Of a DNA stretch of 64,000 nt, positions 27,704 to 38,303 are shown piece after piece; the first letter of the stretch is position 1, and each line of letters begins with the position of its first letter. Below the pieces are notes generated by a model. The model was not told where the DNA came from and ran no database searches. It was given only the letters and a program-made list of their open reading frames with translations. The DNA is from Candidatus Centipeda massiliensis (lineage in GTDB: Bacteria; Bacillota; Negativicutes; Selenomonadales; Selenomonadaceae): NCBI RefSeq assembly GCF_900290285.1, contig NZ_LT985755.1, forward strand, positions 10,856 to 74,855. The letters are read 5' to 3'. Made by a program: the position numbers and the translations under genes.

Positions 27704-28266
27704 ACGGTCACCTTATCTTTCAACTTTTCAAATTTGGCGTTGCCGATACCGCGTACCTTTTTGATGTCCTCAATCGTTTGAAAAGCCCCGTTTGTCTCGC
27801 GATACTCAATGATACGCGCCGACATGGCAGGACCGATGCCGGGCAGCTCCTGCAGCTCCTTTTCGGTCGCCGTATTGAGATTGATCTGCCCCTCTGCATT
27901 TTTTCCGGACGGCGCATTTTTCGGAGATTCGGCATCTCGGCCAATGCGCATGGGCACACGGATCTGCATGCCGTCCTCGACCGGTGCCGCCATATTGATA
28001 TGGTCAATATCCGCCGTTTCGATCACGCCGCCCACGGCATTGACCGCGTCGGCAACGCGCTGCCCTTCGGTCAGTGTAACCAGCCCCGGTTTTTTTACCT
28101 CCCCCGTCACATAGACGACGATATTGCGCTTTGCTGCGCCCCTTTCAGCCGTTCCCTCATCCAGAGTGAGCGTCTGCTGTTCCGTATAGTAGCCGTACAT
28201 GGTTCCGCCGAGCACCGCAAGAGCAAAAACAAGAAGTATTAGGAGGGACTTTTTGAACATGGGCAT
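27700..28266 (-). CDS. comEA: ComEA-type helix-hairpin-helix DNA-binding protein
   Basis: 188 residues; captures incoming DNA outside the inner membrane and hands it to ComEC. An N-terminal membrane anchor (FKKSLLILLVFALAVLGG) is followed by an SLBB domain (VVYVTGEVKKPGLVTL) and two C-terminal HhH motifs (LNTATEKELQELPGIGPAMS, then KKVRGIGNAKFEKL). The start at 28266 has GGGAG 7 bp upstream. It lies just after the speD terminator. Confidence 0.95.
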   Translation of the reverse strand: MPMFKKSLLILLVFALAVLGGTMYGYYTEQQTLTLDEGTAERGAAKRNIVVYVTGEVKKPGLVTLTEGQRVADAVNAVGGVIETADIDHINMAAPVEDGMQIRVPMRIGRDAESPKNAPSGKNAEGQINLNTATEKELQELPGIGPAMSARIIEYRETNGAFQTIEDIKKVRGIGNAKFEKLKDKVTV

Positions 28267-28283
28267 GGCATATCTCCCGATGG

Positions 28284-28323
28284 AAACACGAGTGCATGCC
28301 AACCGCAGTATGCACTCGTGTTT
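28284..28323 (-). terminator. Terminator downstream of speD
   Basis: Hairpin AAACACGAGTGCAT / ATGCACTCGTGTTT directly after the speD stop codon. The stem is long and perfect, but the T tract is short (TTT, then CC). Confidence 0.75.
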
Positions 28324-29118
28324 CTAATATACATTCCTTCCGCTGAAAATCTCAATCATCTCGCGCCGGAGACTCGTACTGATAAGGAGGCGGGTTTTCG
28401 GTGGGATCTCATCAACATCCGTATTGAAGAGATAGTTTTGCAGCTGCGGCTCCTTGATGAGCATACGCGTATGATAGAGGCTCGCCTGATAGAGATTGAT
28501 GTCAACGGCGTCGTACTCGTCCAGTGTTTCCTGCTTGATGAACTCCTGAATGGATGTCATCTTGCTGTCTACAAAGAGCTTGCGCCCCTGCAGGTCACGC
28601 GTAAACCCACGCACCCGGTAATCCATTGTAATAATGTCCGAATCAAACTGACTGATGAGATAGTCCAGTGTCTGCAGCGGCGTGATCTCACCGCAGGTAG
28701 CGACATCAATATCCACGCGAAACGTCGCAATACTCGTATCGGGATGATACTCTGGATAGGTATGTACGGTGACGTGACTCTTGTCAAGATGTGCGAGGAT
28801 CGTCTCAGGCACAGGTGTTTTTGCGTTCACGGGCTTCTTGCTGCCGGAGACGACTGCCGCCTCCTCTGCAATCAGCATCGTAACACTCGCGCCCTGTGGG
28901 TCATAGTCCTGCTTGGCAATGTTGAGAATCCGTGCGCCGATCATATCCGTTACCTGTGATAAAATCTTCGTGAGTCGATCAGAATTGTATTGTTCGTCGA
29001 TGTATTGAATATAATCCCGTTGTTCTCGCGCCGATTTCGCATAACAAATATCATAGATATTGAAGCTCAACGCCTTCGTGAGGTTGTTAAACCCATATAA
29101 TTTCAGCTTCCCATCCAA
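28324..29118 (-). CDS. speD: S-adenosylmethionine decarboxylase, E. coli type
   Basis: Pyruvoyl enzyme that makes decarboxylated SAM for spermidine synthesis. It is 264 residues, the same size as the E. coli enzyme, and similar along its full length ([20 protein letters not shown] at the start, EIFSGRNVY at the end). The self-cleavage site is [13 protein letters not shown] with S114 as the predicted pyruvoyl precursor. The start is TTG at 29118, preceded by AGGAAGGA 9 bp upstream. The gene stands alone; no speE is beside it. Confidence 0.96.
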   Translation of the reverse strand: MDGKLKLYGFNNLTKALSFNIYDICYAKSAREQRDYIQYIDEQYNSDRLTKILSQVTDMIGARILNIAKQDYDPQGASVTMLIAEEAAVVSGSKKPVNAKTPVPETILAHLDKSHVTVHTYPEYHPDTSIATFRVDIDVATCGEITPLQTLDYLISQFDSDIITMDYRVRGFTRDLQGRKLFVDSKMTSIQEFIKQETLDEYDAVDINLYQASLYHTRMLIKEPQLQNYLFNTDVDEIPPKTRLLISTSLRREMIEIFSGRNVY

Positions 29119-29220
29119 CGCCGGAGTTCCTTCCTTTCTCTTTGTGACGAAAAAACATTCGCCAGATACGTTATTTATTATTATTTATAGCATGTTTTTC
29201 GTTATTTTTATTTATTTATT

Positions 29221-30549
29221 CTATTTGTTTTTTGGATGGTTCCTTTTCCATTCCTTGATCCAATCCAAACGCTCCCGAAAGCGACCTTCCATCCCCTGCT
29301 CCGTTGGATGATAATAGGTTCTTCCGACGAGAGAATCCGGCAAGCACTGCATATTCGTGATATGCTCCGCCGCGTCATGTGCATACTGATAGCCCTTGCC
29401 ATAGTCCAGATCCTTCATGAGTCTCGTCGGCGCATTGCGGATCACGAGCGGCACAGGCTCTGCAAGCATCCTGCGGGCGTCTGCCGCTGCTGCAAGATAC
29501 GCCGTCTCCATCGCGTTTGACTTCGGTGCAAGGGAGAGATAAACAACCGCCTCCGTCAGGTGCACATTACACTCTGGAACCCCGATGTAATGGCACGCCT
29601 GATAGGCAGCGACAGCAATCTCAAGTGCCCTCGGGTCGGCAAGTCCCACATCCTCCGCAGCGAACCGCGTCACTCTCCGCGCGACATAGAGAGGGTCCTC
29701 CCCTGCTTCGAGCATCCGTGCAAGCCAGTAGACCGCCGCATCCGGATCGGAGTTGCGCATCGACTTGTGCAGTGCCGAGATGAGATTGTAATGCTCCTCC
29801 CCGCTCTTATCGTAGAGGAGTGACTTGCGCGAGATACACTGCGCCAGATTCTCCTCCGTCACATAGATCTCACCATCGCACTCGTCCGCATTGAGGACGA
29901 GCATTTCGAGTGTGGAGAGTGCGCTGCGTGCATCTCCGTTCGCAAAGGCAGCGACCGCCATCAGCCCCTCGTCGGAGAGATGAATATGCTGACCGCCCAA
30001 CCCGCGCTCGGACGAAATGGCATGGCGGAGCAGCCGTCCAATATCGTCCGTATTCAGCCCTTGCAGGACAAAGACACGACAGCGCGACAGGAGCGCACTG
30101 TTGATCTCAAACGAAGGGTTCTCCGTCGTTGCCCCGATCAGGACGATGCTGCCCTTCTCGACGAACGGGAGAAACGCATCCTGCTGTGCCTTGTTGAAGC
30201 GGTGGATCTCATCGACAAAGACGATGATGCGCTCCCCGTACATACGACGGCGATCCGCCTCCTGCATCACCGTCCGTATATCCTTGATGCCGCTCGTCAC
30301 CGCAGAGAAGTTGATAAACTTTGCCTGCGTACGCGCTGCGATGATCTGGGCAAGTGTCGTCTTGCCGACACCGGGCGGTCCCCAGAAGATCATGGAGGTG
30401 ATATGGTCGCTTTCGATGAGGCGGCGCAGCACCTTCCCCTTGCCGAGGAGGTGTTCCTGCCCGACGAACTCCTCAAGTGACCGTGGACGAAGACGCTCTG
30501 CAAGCGGCTGATATGCAGCACGTTCAAAGAGTCCGCCCTGTTCATCCAT
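29221..30549 (-). CDS. rarA: Replication-associated recombination protein RarA (MgsA)
   Basis: 442-residue AAA+ ATPase related to clamp-loader subunits that acts at stalled replication forks. N-terminal RPRSLEEFVGQEHLLG, Walker A GPPGVGKTT, Walker B VDEIHRFNKAQQDAFL, sensor 1 GATTENPSFE, and the MgsA C-terminal tetramerisation domain (YEEQGMEGRF-like end: EQGMEGRFRERLDW). The start at 30549 has GGAGG 9 bp upstream, with a promoter at 30589-30617. Confidence 0.96.
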   Translation of the reverse strand: MDEQGGLFERAAYQPLAERLRPRSLEEFVGQEHLLGKGKVLRRLIESDHITSMIFWGPPGVGKTTLAQIIAARTQAKFINFSAVTSGIKDIRTVMQEADRRRMYGERIIVFVDEIHRFNKAQQDAFLPFVEKGSIVLIGATTENPSFEINSALLSRCRVFVLQGLNTDDIGRLLRHAISSERGLGGQHIHLSDEGLMAVAAFANGDARSALSTLEMLVLNADECDGEIYVTEENLAQCISRKSLLYDKSGEEHYNLISALHKSMRNSDPDAAVYWLARMLEAGEDPLYVARRVTRFAAEDVGLADPRALEIAVAAYQACHYIGVPECNVHLTEAVVYLSLAPKSNAMETAYLAAAADARRMLAEPVPLVIRNAPTRLMKDLDYGKGYQYAHDAAEHITNMQCLPDSLVGRTYYHPTEQGMEGRFRERLDWIKEWKRNHPKNK

Positions 30550-30588
30550 GTCCACGTCCCTCCTTATACGCATATTCTCTCATAATGG

Positions 30589-30617
30589 ATTATCGCATAA
30601 AAAAGAGACTTAGGCAA
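30589..30617 (-). promoter_or_regulatory. Promoter of rarA
   Basis: TTGCCT and GATAAT are separated by 17 bp on the minus strand, 40 bp before the rarA start and just after the hslU terminator. Confidence 0.55.
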
Positions 30618-30640
30618 TTTCTTTTTTCATCGACAAAAGA

Positions 30641-30684
30641 AAAACGGGATTGGCGCACGAAAGTTTTGTGCGTCAATCCCGTTT
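30641..30684 (-). terminator. Terminator of the dprA-hslU operon
   Basis: Long hairpin AAACGGGATTG(A/G)CGCAC / GTGCGCCAATCCCGTTT with a T-rich tail on the minus strand, 35 bp after the hslU stop. Confidence 0.92.
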
Positions 30685-30692
30685 CGTCAAGT

Positions 30693-30716
30693 GGACTTCA
30701 TGTGATCAGTGATTCC
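30693..30716 (+). mobile_element. Remnant of the right end of the MITE-like repeat
   Basis: 24 bp next to the hslU stop codon resemble the right end of repeat copy D: GGACTTCAT followed by GATCAGTGATTCC. The rest of the element and its left end are absent, so it is a solo end left by deletion, or a chance match. Confidence 0.5.
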
Positions 30717-30718
30717 TG

Positions 30719-32113
30719 TTACAGGATAAAGCGTGAGACATCGTGATCGCCCGCAATATCCGCAAGGCAGCGATCCACGTATGCAGTATCAATGACGATA
30801 TCCTTCTCCTCAAGATCAGGTGCCTCGAAGGACAGATCCTCAAGAAGTTTTTCAAGGAGGGTGTAGAGGCGGCGTGCGCCAATGTCCTCGGTATGCTCGT
30901 TGACCGTTTCCGCAAGCTCGGCAAGCCGCCCAATGGCATCGTCAGTGAAGCGGAGAGAAACACCCTCGACGCCGAGGAGCGCGCTGTACTGCTTGATGAG
31001 GGCGTTCTTTGGCTCGGTGAGGATGCGCTCGAAGTCCGCCTTGATGAGCGACTTCAGTTCCACGCGAATCGGGAACCGTCCCTGCAGTTCGGGGATAAGA
31101 TCGGACGGTTTTGCCGTATGGAATGCACCGGCAGCAATGAAGAGAATATGATCGGTCTTCACCGGACCATACTTTGTCATGACGGTTGAGCCCTCCACGA
31201 TGGGCAGGATGTCGCGCTGAACGCCCTCCCGCGAGATGTCCGCACCCGCGCTGCGCCCATTGCTGACTGCCACCTTGTCAATCTCATCGAGGAATACGAT
31301 GCCGCTGTACTCAGCGGCGTGTACCGCCTCATCGGCGACCACATCCATATCGACGAGCTTGTCCGCCTCCTCAGCGGTGAAGATCTTGCGCGCCTGCTCG
31401 ACCGTAACCTTGCGCTTACGGCGATTTTTCGGCACGAGTTTTCCAATCATGGATTGGAGATTGTCGCTCATGCTCTCAAGAGAGGAACCCGCGAACATAT
31501 TGCCGGCAGGGCGTGCGGACTCCTCCACCTCAATCTCAATGACATCGCTCTCCAACTCTCCCTTGTGCAGCCGCTTGCGTACCCACTCGCGCCCTGCCTG
31601 GTACTTCGGCGGCTCCTCCGCCTCCTGCTTCTCCTCTGTATCCGAAGAAAAAATACTGCTGAGCGGATTGGCGGACTTCTTAGGCGGTGGAACAAAGACA
31701 TCGAGAAGCCGTTCTTCTGCATTCTCCTTCGCCTTTTCCTGTACGTCCTCAATCTTCTGCTGACGCACCATGCGTACGGAGGTCTCCACGAGGTCGCGCA
31801 CGATGGACTCGACATCGCGCCCAACGTAGCCAACCTCCGTGAACTTCGTTGCCTCGACCTTGAGGAACGGCGCACGGACGAGACGTGCAAGACGGCGTGC
31901 GATCTCCGTCTTGCCGACACCGGTCGAGCCGATCATCAGAATGTTCTTCGGAATGACATCCTCGCGCATCTCATCATCCAGCTGACGGCTGCGCCAGCGG
32001 TTGCGGAGTGCGATGGCGACAGAGCGCTTTGCCTCATGCTGCCCTACGATGTATTTGTCAAGTTCGGCAACAATCTCGCGCGGCGTCTGTTCGTTGACTC
32101 CGATCTGACTCAT
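30719..32113 (-). CDS. hslU: ATP-dependent protease ATPase subunit HslU
   Basis: AAA+ unfoldase that feeds substrates to HslV; 464 residues. Walker A GSTGVGKT (62-69), a variable I-domain in the middle (about 130-230, rich in Lys/Glu), Walker B VFLDEIDK, sensor 1 FIAAGAF, and the conserved C-terminal tail ending SRFIL, which in this family inserts into HslV. Overlaps hslV by 4 nt. Confidence 0.98.
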   Translation of the reverse strand: MSQIGVNEQTPREIVAELDKYIVGQHEAKRSVAIALRNRWRSRQLDDEMREDVIPKNILMIGSTGVGKTEIARRLARLVRAPFLKVEATKFTEVGYVGRDVESIVRDLVETSVRMVRQQKIEDVQEKAKENAEERLLDVFVPPPKKSANPLSSIFSSDTEEKQEAEEPPKYQAGREWVRKRLHKGELESDVIEIEVEESARPAGNMFAGSSLESMSDNLQSMIGKLVPKNRRKRKVTVEQARKIFTAEEADKLVDMDVVADEAVHAAEYSGIVFLDEIDKVAVSNGRSAGADISREGVQRDILPIVEGSTVMTKYGPVKTDHILFIAAGAFHTAKPSDLIPELQGRFPIRVELKSLIKADFERILTEPKNALIKQYSALLGVEGVSLRFTDDAIGRLAELAETVNEHTEDIGARRLYTLLEKLLEDLSFEAPDLEEKDIVIDTAYVDRCLADIAGDHDVSRFIL

Positions 32114-32649
32114 GATTCCAGTACCTCCACCGTAATATTATGATTGGTATAGACGCAGATATCCGCTGCAATCGAGAGGGATTCCCTTGCAATCTCCGGG
32201 GCATCCATTTCGCTGTGTGCAACGAGGGCACGCGCTGCGGCAAGGGCGAAGAAGCCGCCCGAGCCGATCGCGGTGCAGTCCCCGTCCGGCTCGATGACCT
32301 CGCCGTTGCCGGAGATCATGAGGATGCCGTCCTTGTCCGCGACGAGCAGCAGCGCCTCAAGCTTTCGCAGCACCTTATCCGTGCGCCAATCCTTGGCAAG
32401 CTCGACGGCAGCACGCTGCAGATTCCCACTGTAGGATTCGAGCTTCATTTCAAACTTCTCGAACAGCGTGAACGCATCCGCGACAGATCCCGCGAAGCCC
32501 GCGAGAATCTTTCCGTGATAAAGTCTGCGTACCTTGCGCGCATTTGCCTTCATAATTGCGCGCTCACCGAAGGTGACCTGCCCATCTCCGGCAATCGCAA
32601 CTTTATTCCCCTTTTTGACAGCAACAATGGTTGTTGCATGAAATGTCAT
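32110..32649 (-). CDS. hslV: ATP-dependent protease peptidase subunit HslV
   Basis: Proteasome-like threonine peptidase, 179 residues. The start [11 protein letters not shown] should lose Met to expose Thr2 as the nucleophile; GDGQVTFGE and the [17 protein letters not shown] region are canonical. In some Bacillus homologues the nucleophile is Ser; here Thr is present. Overlaps both hslU and trmFO by 4 nt. Confidence 0.97.
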   Translation of the reverse strand: MTFHATTIVAVKKGNKVAIAGDGQVTFGERAIMKANARKVRRLYHGKILAGFAGSVADAFTLFEKFEMKLESYSGNLQRAAVELAKDWRTDKVLRKLEALLLVADKDGILMISGNGEVIEPDGDCTAIGSGGFFALAAARALVAHSEMDAPEIARESLSIAADICVYTNHNITVEVLES

Positions 32650-33983
32650 ACTCTATGCACTCCATTCATATACGCTGCGCAGAAACGAGCAAGTTCATCC
32701 AATGCACGCTCTGCCAGCATCCTTTTTTTCTCGGGCTTGCGCGTACGACGCGGAAGGTTCTCCATGGGAGGAAGCAGTCCAAAGTTGATGTTCATGGGCT
32801 GAAAATGCGCAGGGTCGCACGAGGTGATGTAATGCGCCAGTGCCCCATGACAGGTATTTGACGGGAACATAAGAGGCTCGTCGTCTGCCGCAACGCGCAC
32901 GGCGTTTACGCCCGCCATCAGTCCGGACGCCGCCGACTCGACATAGCCCTCGACCCCCGTCATCTGTCCGGCAAAGAAGAGCCGGTCATTCGTCTGCAAC
33001 TGAAACGTCGGACGCAGATGACGCGGCGCATTCATGAACGTGTTCCGGTGCATCACGCCGTAACGCAGAAATTCTGCGTGCGTGAGTCCCGGAATCATCT
33101 GAAAAACACGCCGCTGCTCCGGCCATTTGAGCCGCGTCTGAAAGCCGACAATGTTGTAGATCGTCCCCTCTGCGTTGTCCTGCCGCAGCTGGACAACGGC
33201 ATGGGGACGAATCCCTGTCTCGGGGTGCTCGAGTCCCATGGGCTTGAGCGGTCCATAAAGCAGGGTGTCCTTTCCGCGCGATGCCATGACCTCGACGGGC
33301 ATACAGCCTTCAAAGAAGATCTCTTTCTCGAAATCGTGTGCCTCTGCTGTCTCCGCCGTTGTCAGCGCCGTCCAGAACGCCTCATACTGTGCCTCATCCA
33401 TCGGGCAGTTGATGTACGCCGCCTCGCCCTTCCCATAGCGGGAGGCACGGTATGCGGCGCTCATATCGATGCTCGCAAAGCTCACCAGAGGGGCGGCGGC
33501 ATCGTAGAAATAGAGGGAGTCATTGCCGAGCAGATGCGAGATCGCATCGGAGAGAGCGCCGTCGGTCAGCGGCCCCGAGGCGATGATGACAATGGTCTCG
33601 TCCGTGGAGGGAATCTCCGTGATCTCCGCATGATGTACCGTGATGTTCGGATGCTGCTCAATGAGCGTCGTAACATAATCGCTGAATTTTGTGCGGTCAA
33701 CCGCAAGCGCGCCGCCCGCAGGCACAGCAGTCGCATCTGCCGCCCGCATGATGAGCGAGCCAAGGCGCCGCATTTCCTCCTTGAGGACGCCGACGGCATT
33801 CTCAAGTGCCGCACCGCGCAGAGAGTTGCTGCACACGAGTTCGGCAAAGCCGTCCGTCTTATGTGCCGGAGATCTGCGCAGGGGGCGCATTTCATAGAGT
33901 TCCACAATGGCACCAGCTTCGGCAGCCTGCCATGCCGCCTCACTTCCCGCAAGCCCCGCACCGATGACGGTGATCTTCTTCAT
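32646..33983 (-). CDS. trmFO: Folate/FAD-dependent tRNA m5U54 methyltransferase TrmFO
   Basis: 445 residues. Makes 5-methyluridine at position 54 of tRNA, using methylenetetrahydrofolate and FADH2, in place of the SAM-dependent TrmA of Gram-negatives. N-terminal FAD site [11 protein letters not shown] (8-18); other family motifs are [29 protein letters not shown] and [16 protein letters not shown]. Overlaps topA by 4 nt. The XerC gene that often follows trmFO in Firmicutes is missing here. Confidence 0.97.
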   Translation of the reverse strand: MKKITVIGAGLAGSEAAWQAAEAGAIVELYEMRPLRRSPAHKTDGFAELVCSNSLRGAALENAVGVLKEEMRRLGSLIMRAADATAVPAGGALAVDRTKFSDYVTTLIEQHPNITVHHAEITEIPSTDETIVIIASGPLTDGALSDAISHLLGNDSLYFYDAAAPLVSFASIDMSAAYRASRYGKGEAAYINCPMDEAQYEAFWTALTTAETAEAHDFEKEIFFEGCMPVEVMASRGKDTLLYGPLKPMGLEHPETGIRPHAVVQLRQDNAEGTIYNIVGFQTRLKWPEQRRVFQMIPGLTHAEFLRYGVMHRNTFMNAPRHLRPTFQLQTNDRLFFAGQMTGVEGYVESAASGLMAGVNAVRVAADDEPLMFPSNTCHGALAHYITSCDPAHFQPMNINFGLLPPMENLPRRTRKPEKKRMLAERALDELARFCAAYMNGVHRV

Positions 33984-36262
33984 GAGCGCGTCTCCTTACG
34001 ACGCGTATTTTTCTTCTTTGCGGCAGCCCCCTTCTCCTCTGCCGGAGTATCGGCTCCCGCCTCTTTCGCCGCCTGCGCACGTTCTTTCTGCCGTGCCAGC
34101 TCCTTTTCGATGGGGCTGCCAATGCGTGAGGAACACGCCTCATTGCTGCAGTAGAGAATACTGCGCCCCGTGCGATAACGATGCTTCTGCATAAACGAAT
34201 TACAGACCTTGCACTTTTCCTGCTGTGGTTCGTCCCACGTTGTATAGTCACAGTCTGGATAGCGATCACAGCCAAAGAAGGCTCGTCCACGCCGGCTCTT
34301 GCGCTCGACAATCTTGCCGCCGCATTTCGGACAGGCAACCCCCGTATCGCGCAGCAGGGGCTTAGCGTTGCGGCAGTCCGGGAAGCCGGGACACGCAAGG
34401 AATTTGCCGAAACGGCCCTGCTTGACCACCATCATGCGCCCGCATTTATCACAGGGAATGTCTGTGACCTCGTCGGGGAGATCCACCTCACCGATGACAT
34501 CCTCCGCCTTTTTGAGCGTCTCATCAAATGGATCATAGAATTTTCGGAGGAGCACATTCTTGTCCAGAGAGCCATCCGCAACCTCGTCCAATTCCCCTTC
34601 CAGATTTGCCGTGAACTTCACGTCCACAATATCCTTGAAATACTCCTCCAGCATATTGGTGACAATAAAGCCGAGTTCGGTCGGGCGAAATTGTTTTTCA
34701 CGCCGCTCCACGTAGCCGCGCTTCTGTATTGTCTCGATGATGGGCGCGTATGTACTCGGACGACCGATTCCCATCTCCTCCAGCGTCTTGACAATGGAGG
34801 CATCGTTATAGCGCGGCGGCGGTTCCGTAAAGTGCTGCTCCGGCTTCAGATCGGAGAGCGCGAGCGCGTCTCCTGCTTCGAGATCCGGCAAAAGCGTATC
34901 CTTCTCCTTTTTGGAGATCTCCGCGCCCACATAGACGGCGGTATACCCTTTGAACTTGAGCTTGGAGCCATGCGCGCGCAGCTGATAATCCCCGGCTGCG
35001 ATCTGTGCCGCAATCGTATCGTAGACGGCAGCGGACATCTGACTTGCCGCAAAGCGCTGCCAGATCAGCGTATAGAGGCGCAGCTGATCGCGGTTTAGAT
35101 ACTGTTCCACGTCACTCGGTGTCCGCAGAATGCTCGTCGGACGGATCGCCTCGTGTGCGTCCTGTGCCTTCTTGCCCATCGCATAGATATTGGGACGCGT
35201 CGGGATATAGTCCTTGCCGTACTCCTCGCTGAGATATCCGCGTGCCTCATCTATGGCGAGATTCGAGATACGCGTTGAGTCGGTTCGCATATAGGTGATA
35301 AGACCAGTCGCCCCATGCCGTCCGAGGACAACGCCCTCATAGAGCTGCTGTGCAATCATCATCGTACGGCCAGAGGTAAAGCCAAGCTTACGCGCAGCAT
35401 CCTGCTGCAGCGAACTCGTGGTAAACGGCGGCGCTGCCTTCTTGCGGCGCTCGCTGCGCTTGACCTCCTTGACCGTGAAATCCTGACGCGCAAGATCGTC
35501 GGTCAGCTTCTTTGTCTCGGCCTCACTGTGCAGTGCCAATTTTTTCCCATGTGCATGGGTGACATCTGCCGTGAATGCGTTCTTCCCTTTTTTCAGCTTT
35601 GCCTCAACCGACCAGTACTCCTCGGACTGGAACGCATCGATCTCGCGCTCCCGATCACAGATCAGACGCACCGTCACGGACTGGACGCGTCCGGCGGACA
35701 GCCCCTTGCGCACCTTGCGCCAAAGGAGCGGCGACAGCTTGTAGCCCACGATGCGGTCAAGCATACGCCGCGCCTGCTGGGCGTCCACCTGCTCCATGTG
35801 AATCGGGCGCGGGTGCTGCACCGCCTCCTCAATCGCAGGCTTTGTGATCTCATGAAAGACGATCCGGCAGTCCTCCTCCGGATTGACGCCGAGAATGTGC
35901 GCCAAATGCCATGCGATCGCCTCCCCCTCACGGTCAGGATCGCTTGCGAGATAGATCTTATCCGCATTCTTCGCTTCTTTTTTGAGGGCGCGGATGAGTT
36001 CCCCCTTACCGCGCACATTGATGTACTTCGGCAAAAAGTCATTTTCGACATCAATGCCGAACTGACTCTTCGGCAGATCGCGCAGATGCCCCATGGAGGC
36101 TCGTACAATGTAGTTCTTTCCGAGATGACGTTCGATGGTCTTCGCCTTCGCCGGAGATTCCACAATCACCAGAATCTTTTTGGATGATTTCTTGCTCGAT
36201 GTTTTGGCACTTTTTTTTGTTTTTGCTTTGGATGTTTTCAATGCAGATGTCAACGTAGCCAA
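33980..36262 (-). CDS. topA: DNA topoisomerase I (type IA)
   Basis: 760 residues. Relaxes negative supercoils. Toprim domain ([15 protein letters not shown] and DPDREGE, about 108-114), active Tyr near 324 in [12 protein letters not shown], and three C-terminal zinc fingers each with two CxxC-type pairs (CDKCGR, CPKCGG, CKVCNS). A Lys/Ser-rich stretch near residues 10-28 precedes the Toprim core. I prefer the TTG start at 36262, which has AAAGGAA 8 bp upstream and lies just past the dprA stop; an ATG 54 bp further up would overlap dprA and lacks a site. Confidence 0.95.
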   Translation of the reverse strand: MATLTSALKTSKAKTKKSAKTSSKKSSKKILVIVESPAKAKTIERHLGKNYIVRASMGHLRDLPKSQFGIDVENDFLPKYINVRGKGELIRALKKEAKNADKIYLASDPDREGEAIAWHLAHILGVNPEEDCRIVFHEITKPAIEEAVQHPRPIHMEQVDAQQARRMLDRIVGYKLSPLLWRKVRKGLSAGRVQSVTVRLICDREREIDAFQSEEYWSVEAKLKKGKNAFTADVTHAHGKKLALHSEAETKKLTDDLARQDFTVKEVKRSERRKKAAPPFTTSSLQQDAARKLGFTSGRTMMIAQQLYEGVVLGRHGATGLITYMRTDSTRISNLAIDEARGYLSEEYGKDYIPTRPNIYAMGKKAQDAHEAIRPTSILRTPSDVEQYLNRDQLRLYTLIWQRFAASQMSAAVYDTIAAQIAAGDYQLRAHGSKLKFKGYTAVYVGAEISKKEKDTLLPDLEAGDALALSDLKPEQHFTEPPPRYNDASIVKTLEEMGIGRPSTYAPIIETIQKRGYVERREKQFRPTELGFIVTNMLEEYFKDIVDVKFTANLEGELDEVADGSLDKNVLLRKFYDPFDETLKKAEDVIGEVDLPDEVTDIPCDKCGRMMVVKQGRFGKFLACPGFPDCRNAKPLLRDTGVACPKCGGKIVERKSRRGRAFFGCDRYPDCDYTTWDEPQQEKCKVCNSFMQKHRYRTGRSILYCSNEACSSRIGSPIEKELARQKERAQAAKEAGADTPAEEKGAAAKKKNTRRKETRS

Positions 36263-36266
36263 TCCG

Positions 36267-37358
36267 TCAGTTCCTTTCAACGCGCCGATAGGCGTGCATT
36301 TCATTCTCTGTAACAATTCCCTTCAGCTGCATTTGGAGCAGGAGCAGCGGGATACTTGCCGTAATGTGCTCGGGCAGACTGTCCACGATCTCATCCATGC
36401 TGAGTGGATGGTCAAAGGACAGCACCCGATAGATATGTGCCTCCTCCGGTGTCAGCAGCTCACGCACCGAGCGTTTCGGCGGTTCGACCAGACGCATCTC
36501 CTCAAGGATCTCCTGCGGCGTCTCCACGAGCCGCGCACCCGTGCGGATGAGATTGTGACAGCCGCTGCTCTGCGGCGAGTAGATACTCCCCGGGATCGCG
36601 TATACGTCCCGCCCCTCGCTGAGCGCCATCTCCGCCGTAATCAGAGAGCCGCTGCGCTTTGCCGCCTCAACGACAATAGTCCCCTCAGAGAGTCCGCTGA
36701 TGATGCGGTTGCGTGCGGGGAAAAATGCCGGCAACGGCTGTGTGCCCGGTGCATACTCCGAGATCACGGCGCCCCCCGTCTCGACAATCTGCGCAAGCAG
36801 ACGGCGATTCTCGGGCGGGTAGACAATATCAACGCCGCAGCCAAGGACGGCAACCGTCCTGCCGCCGCGCAGTGCACCACGGTGCGCTCGCGTATCAATG
36901 CCGCGCGCCGCACCGCTGACAATGGTGACACCTGCCGCTGCAATCCGCTCCGCGAACTCCATCGCCGCAGCCTCACCGTATGCCGTAAACTTGCGTGCCC
37001 CCACCATACCGATCCGGCGTGCATCCGGAACGAGCGTGCCTCGATAGTAGAGAACGAGCGGCGGATCGAAGATCTCACGCAGGATCACCGGATAGCGTAC
37101 ATCGTCGATCGTGATGAGTTCAACGTTCTGCCGCGCACAATCCGCCGCGATCCGCTCCGGCAGATCACCATGCGCATGGATATGGGAAGCAAGCGCCTCC
37201 GCACGTGTGTCGGAAAGAAGACCGAGCGACCTGAGCTGCCCAAGATCCATCGACCAGATATCGCGTACGGAGGAAACAGCTTCACACAGACGTCGCATGC
37301 GCACGCTTCCAATCTGTCGACATTGCAGGAGTGCAGCAAGATAATATCGATCCCCCAT
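36267..37358 (-). CDS. dprA: DNA-processing protein DprA
   Basis: Loads RecA onto incoming single-stranded DNA in transformation; 363 residues. An N-terminal SAM/HhH-like region (LCEAVSSVRDIWSMDLGQL) is followed by the Rossmann-like DprA core (GMVGARKFTAYGEAAAMEFA, GAARGIDTRAHRGAL, AVLGCGVDIVYPPENRRL, FPARNRIISGLSEGTIVVEA) and a C-terminal winged-helix domain. GGGGAG lies 9 bp before the ATG. First gene of the dprA-topA-trmFO-hslV-hslU operon. TTGCAT and TAATAT 17 bp apart lie just upstream, but so close to the start that they would cut into the ribosome site. Confidence 0.96.
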   Translation of the reverse strand: MGDRYYLAALLQCRQIGSVRMRRLCEAVSSVRDIWSMDLGQLRSLGLLSDTRAEALASHIHAHGDLPERIAADCARQNVELITIDDVRYPVILREIFDPPLVLYYRGTLVPDARRIGMVGARKFTAYGEAAAMEFAERIAAAGVTIVSGAARGIDTRAHRGALRGGRTVAVLGCGVDIVYPPENRRLLAQIVETGGAVISEYAPGTQPLPAFFPARNRIISGLSEGTIVVEAAKRSGSLITAEMALSEGRDVYAIPGSIYSPQSSGCHNLIRTGARLVETPQEILEEMRLVEPPKRSVRELLTPEEAHIYRVLSFDHPLSMDEIVDSLPEHITASIPLLLLQMQLKGIVTENEMHAYRRVERN

Positions 37359-37437
37359 GACGGTACGCTCCCCATATTACATAAAATCATAACATAATGC
37401 AACTGGCAGGAATAATTTTGTATTTAATGAAGGAACA

Positions 37438-37515
37438 TCAGCGTGGAAATAATTTATCACCGAATACATAGTATAGCATGAGGAAAACAAGAAGGCAAAG
37501 AAACAGATCAGCCAT
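37438..37515 (-). CDS. Possible 25-residue hydrophobic membrane peptide
   Basis: A 25-codon ORF starting MADLFLCLLVFLML and ending GDKLFPR. Residues 4-18 form one membrane span, with a charged end on the C-terminal side. A perfect AGGAG lies 6 bp before the ATG, better than at many nearby genes. It sits between the NlpC/P60 terminator and dprA in an otherwise non-coding stretch of about 210 bp. No function is known; a small membrane protein or a leader of the dprA transcript are both possible. Confidence 0.5.
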   Translation of the reverse strand: MADLFLCLLVFLMLYYVFGDKLFPR

Positions 37516-37528
37516 GACATACTCCTAT

Positions 37529-37553
37529 AAAAAAAGAGGGGCAGTGCCCCTCT
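37529..37553 (-). terminator. Terminator of the NlpC/P60 gene
   Basis: Hairpin GAGGGGC / GCCCCTC followed by seven T on the minus strand, 16 bp after the stop codon. Confidence 0.9.
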
Positions 37554-37568
37554 CCAGATTCTGTATCA

Positions 37569-38231
37569 TCACATAATGCGGCGTGCTCCGATGTAGCACG
37601 CCCCCCAGTAGCCGCCGTACAGATTGTCAATCGCGACACCACGGCTCGACGAAGCATTGATGAAGTTGCCGTTTCCAAGATAGATGCCCACATGAGACGG
37701 ACCGTACTCATACGTCGAGAAGAATACGAGATCGCCGGGTACCATCTCAGAGGATGAAACCGGATAGCCCACATCGTACTGTGCATCTGCTGTGCGTGGG
37801 AGATAGATGCCCGCATTCGCAAAGACATAGCGCACGAAGCCCGAGCAGTCGAATCCGGCGGGCGTTGTGCCGCCGAAGGAATACGGAACTCCGATGTACT
37901 GCATGGAGTCCGAGATCACACGTCGGACAATATAATTGGATCCGCGGCTGACCTGCGGCATCGATTTTCCGAGAAGTGCCTCATACGTCGAGGGACCTAC
38001 CATCCCATCCACTGCAAGTCCATGCGTCGCTTGGAAATCCTTCACTGCCTCTGCCGTTGCCGGTCCAAAATCTCCGTCCGCAGCAACATCATAACCAAAG
38101 CTGGAAAGCTGTCCTTGGATCTCGGCTACATCCGTACCCTGATCGCCAAGCTGGAACGACTCTGCACTCGCAATGGACGCGGAGCAGAGAAGCATTGCTG
38201 ATAATACAAGAATCTTGATTTTCTTTCGCAA
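37569..38231 (-). CDS. Secreted NlpC/P60 peptidoglycan hydrolase with binding domain
   Basis: 220 residues: a signal peptide (ILVLSAMLLCSASIASA), a PG_binding_1 domain (about 25-85; LGDQGTDVAEIQGQLSSFGY) and a C-terminal NlpC/P60 peptidase (about 105-220) with catalytic C in FDCSGFVRYVF and H in GPSHVGIYLGNG. Members cut the stem peptide of peptidoglycan (D-Glu-meso-Dap bond). I chose the TTG start at 38231, with GGAAGGA 9 bp upstream; a GTG at 38249 is in frame but lacks a site. Monocistronic, between rnpB and a terminator. Confidence 0.93.
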   Translation of the reverse strand: MRKKIKILVLSAMLLCSASIASAESFQLGDQGTDVAEIQGQLSSFGYDVAADGDFGPATAEAVKDFQATHGLAVDGMVGPSTYEALLGKSMPQVSRGSNYIVRRVISDSMQYIGVPYSFGGTTPAGFDCSGFVRYVFANAGIYLPRTADAQYDVGYPVSSSEMVPGDLVFFSTYEYGPSHVGIYLGNGNFINASSSRGVAIDNLYGGYWGACYIGARRIM

Positions 38232-38303
38232 GCAGACACTTCCTTCCACCAGTACTCAGGGAGAGCCCGAGTAAGATAAAATGCTTCTTTACATAGCATT
38301 GGC

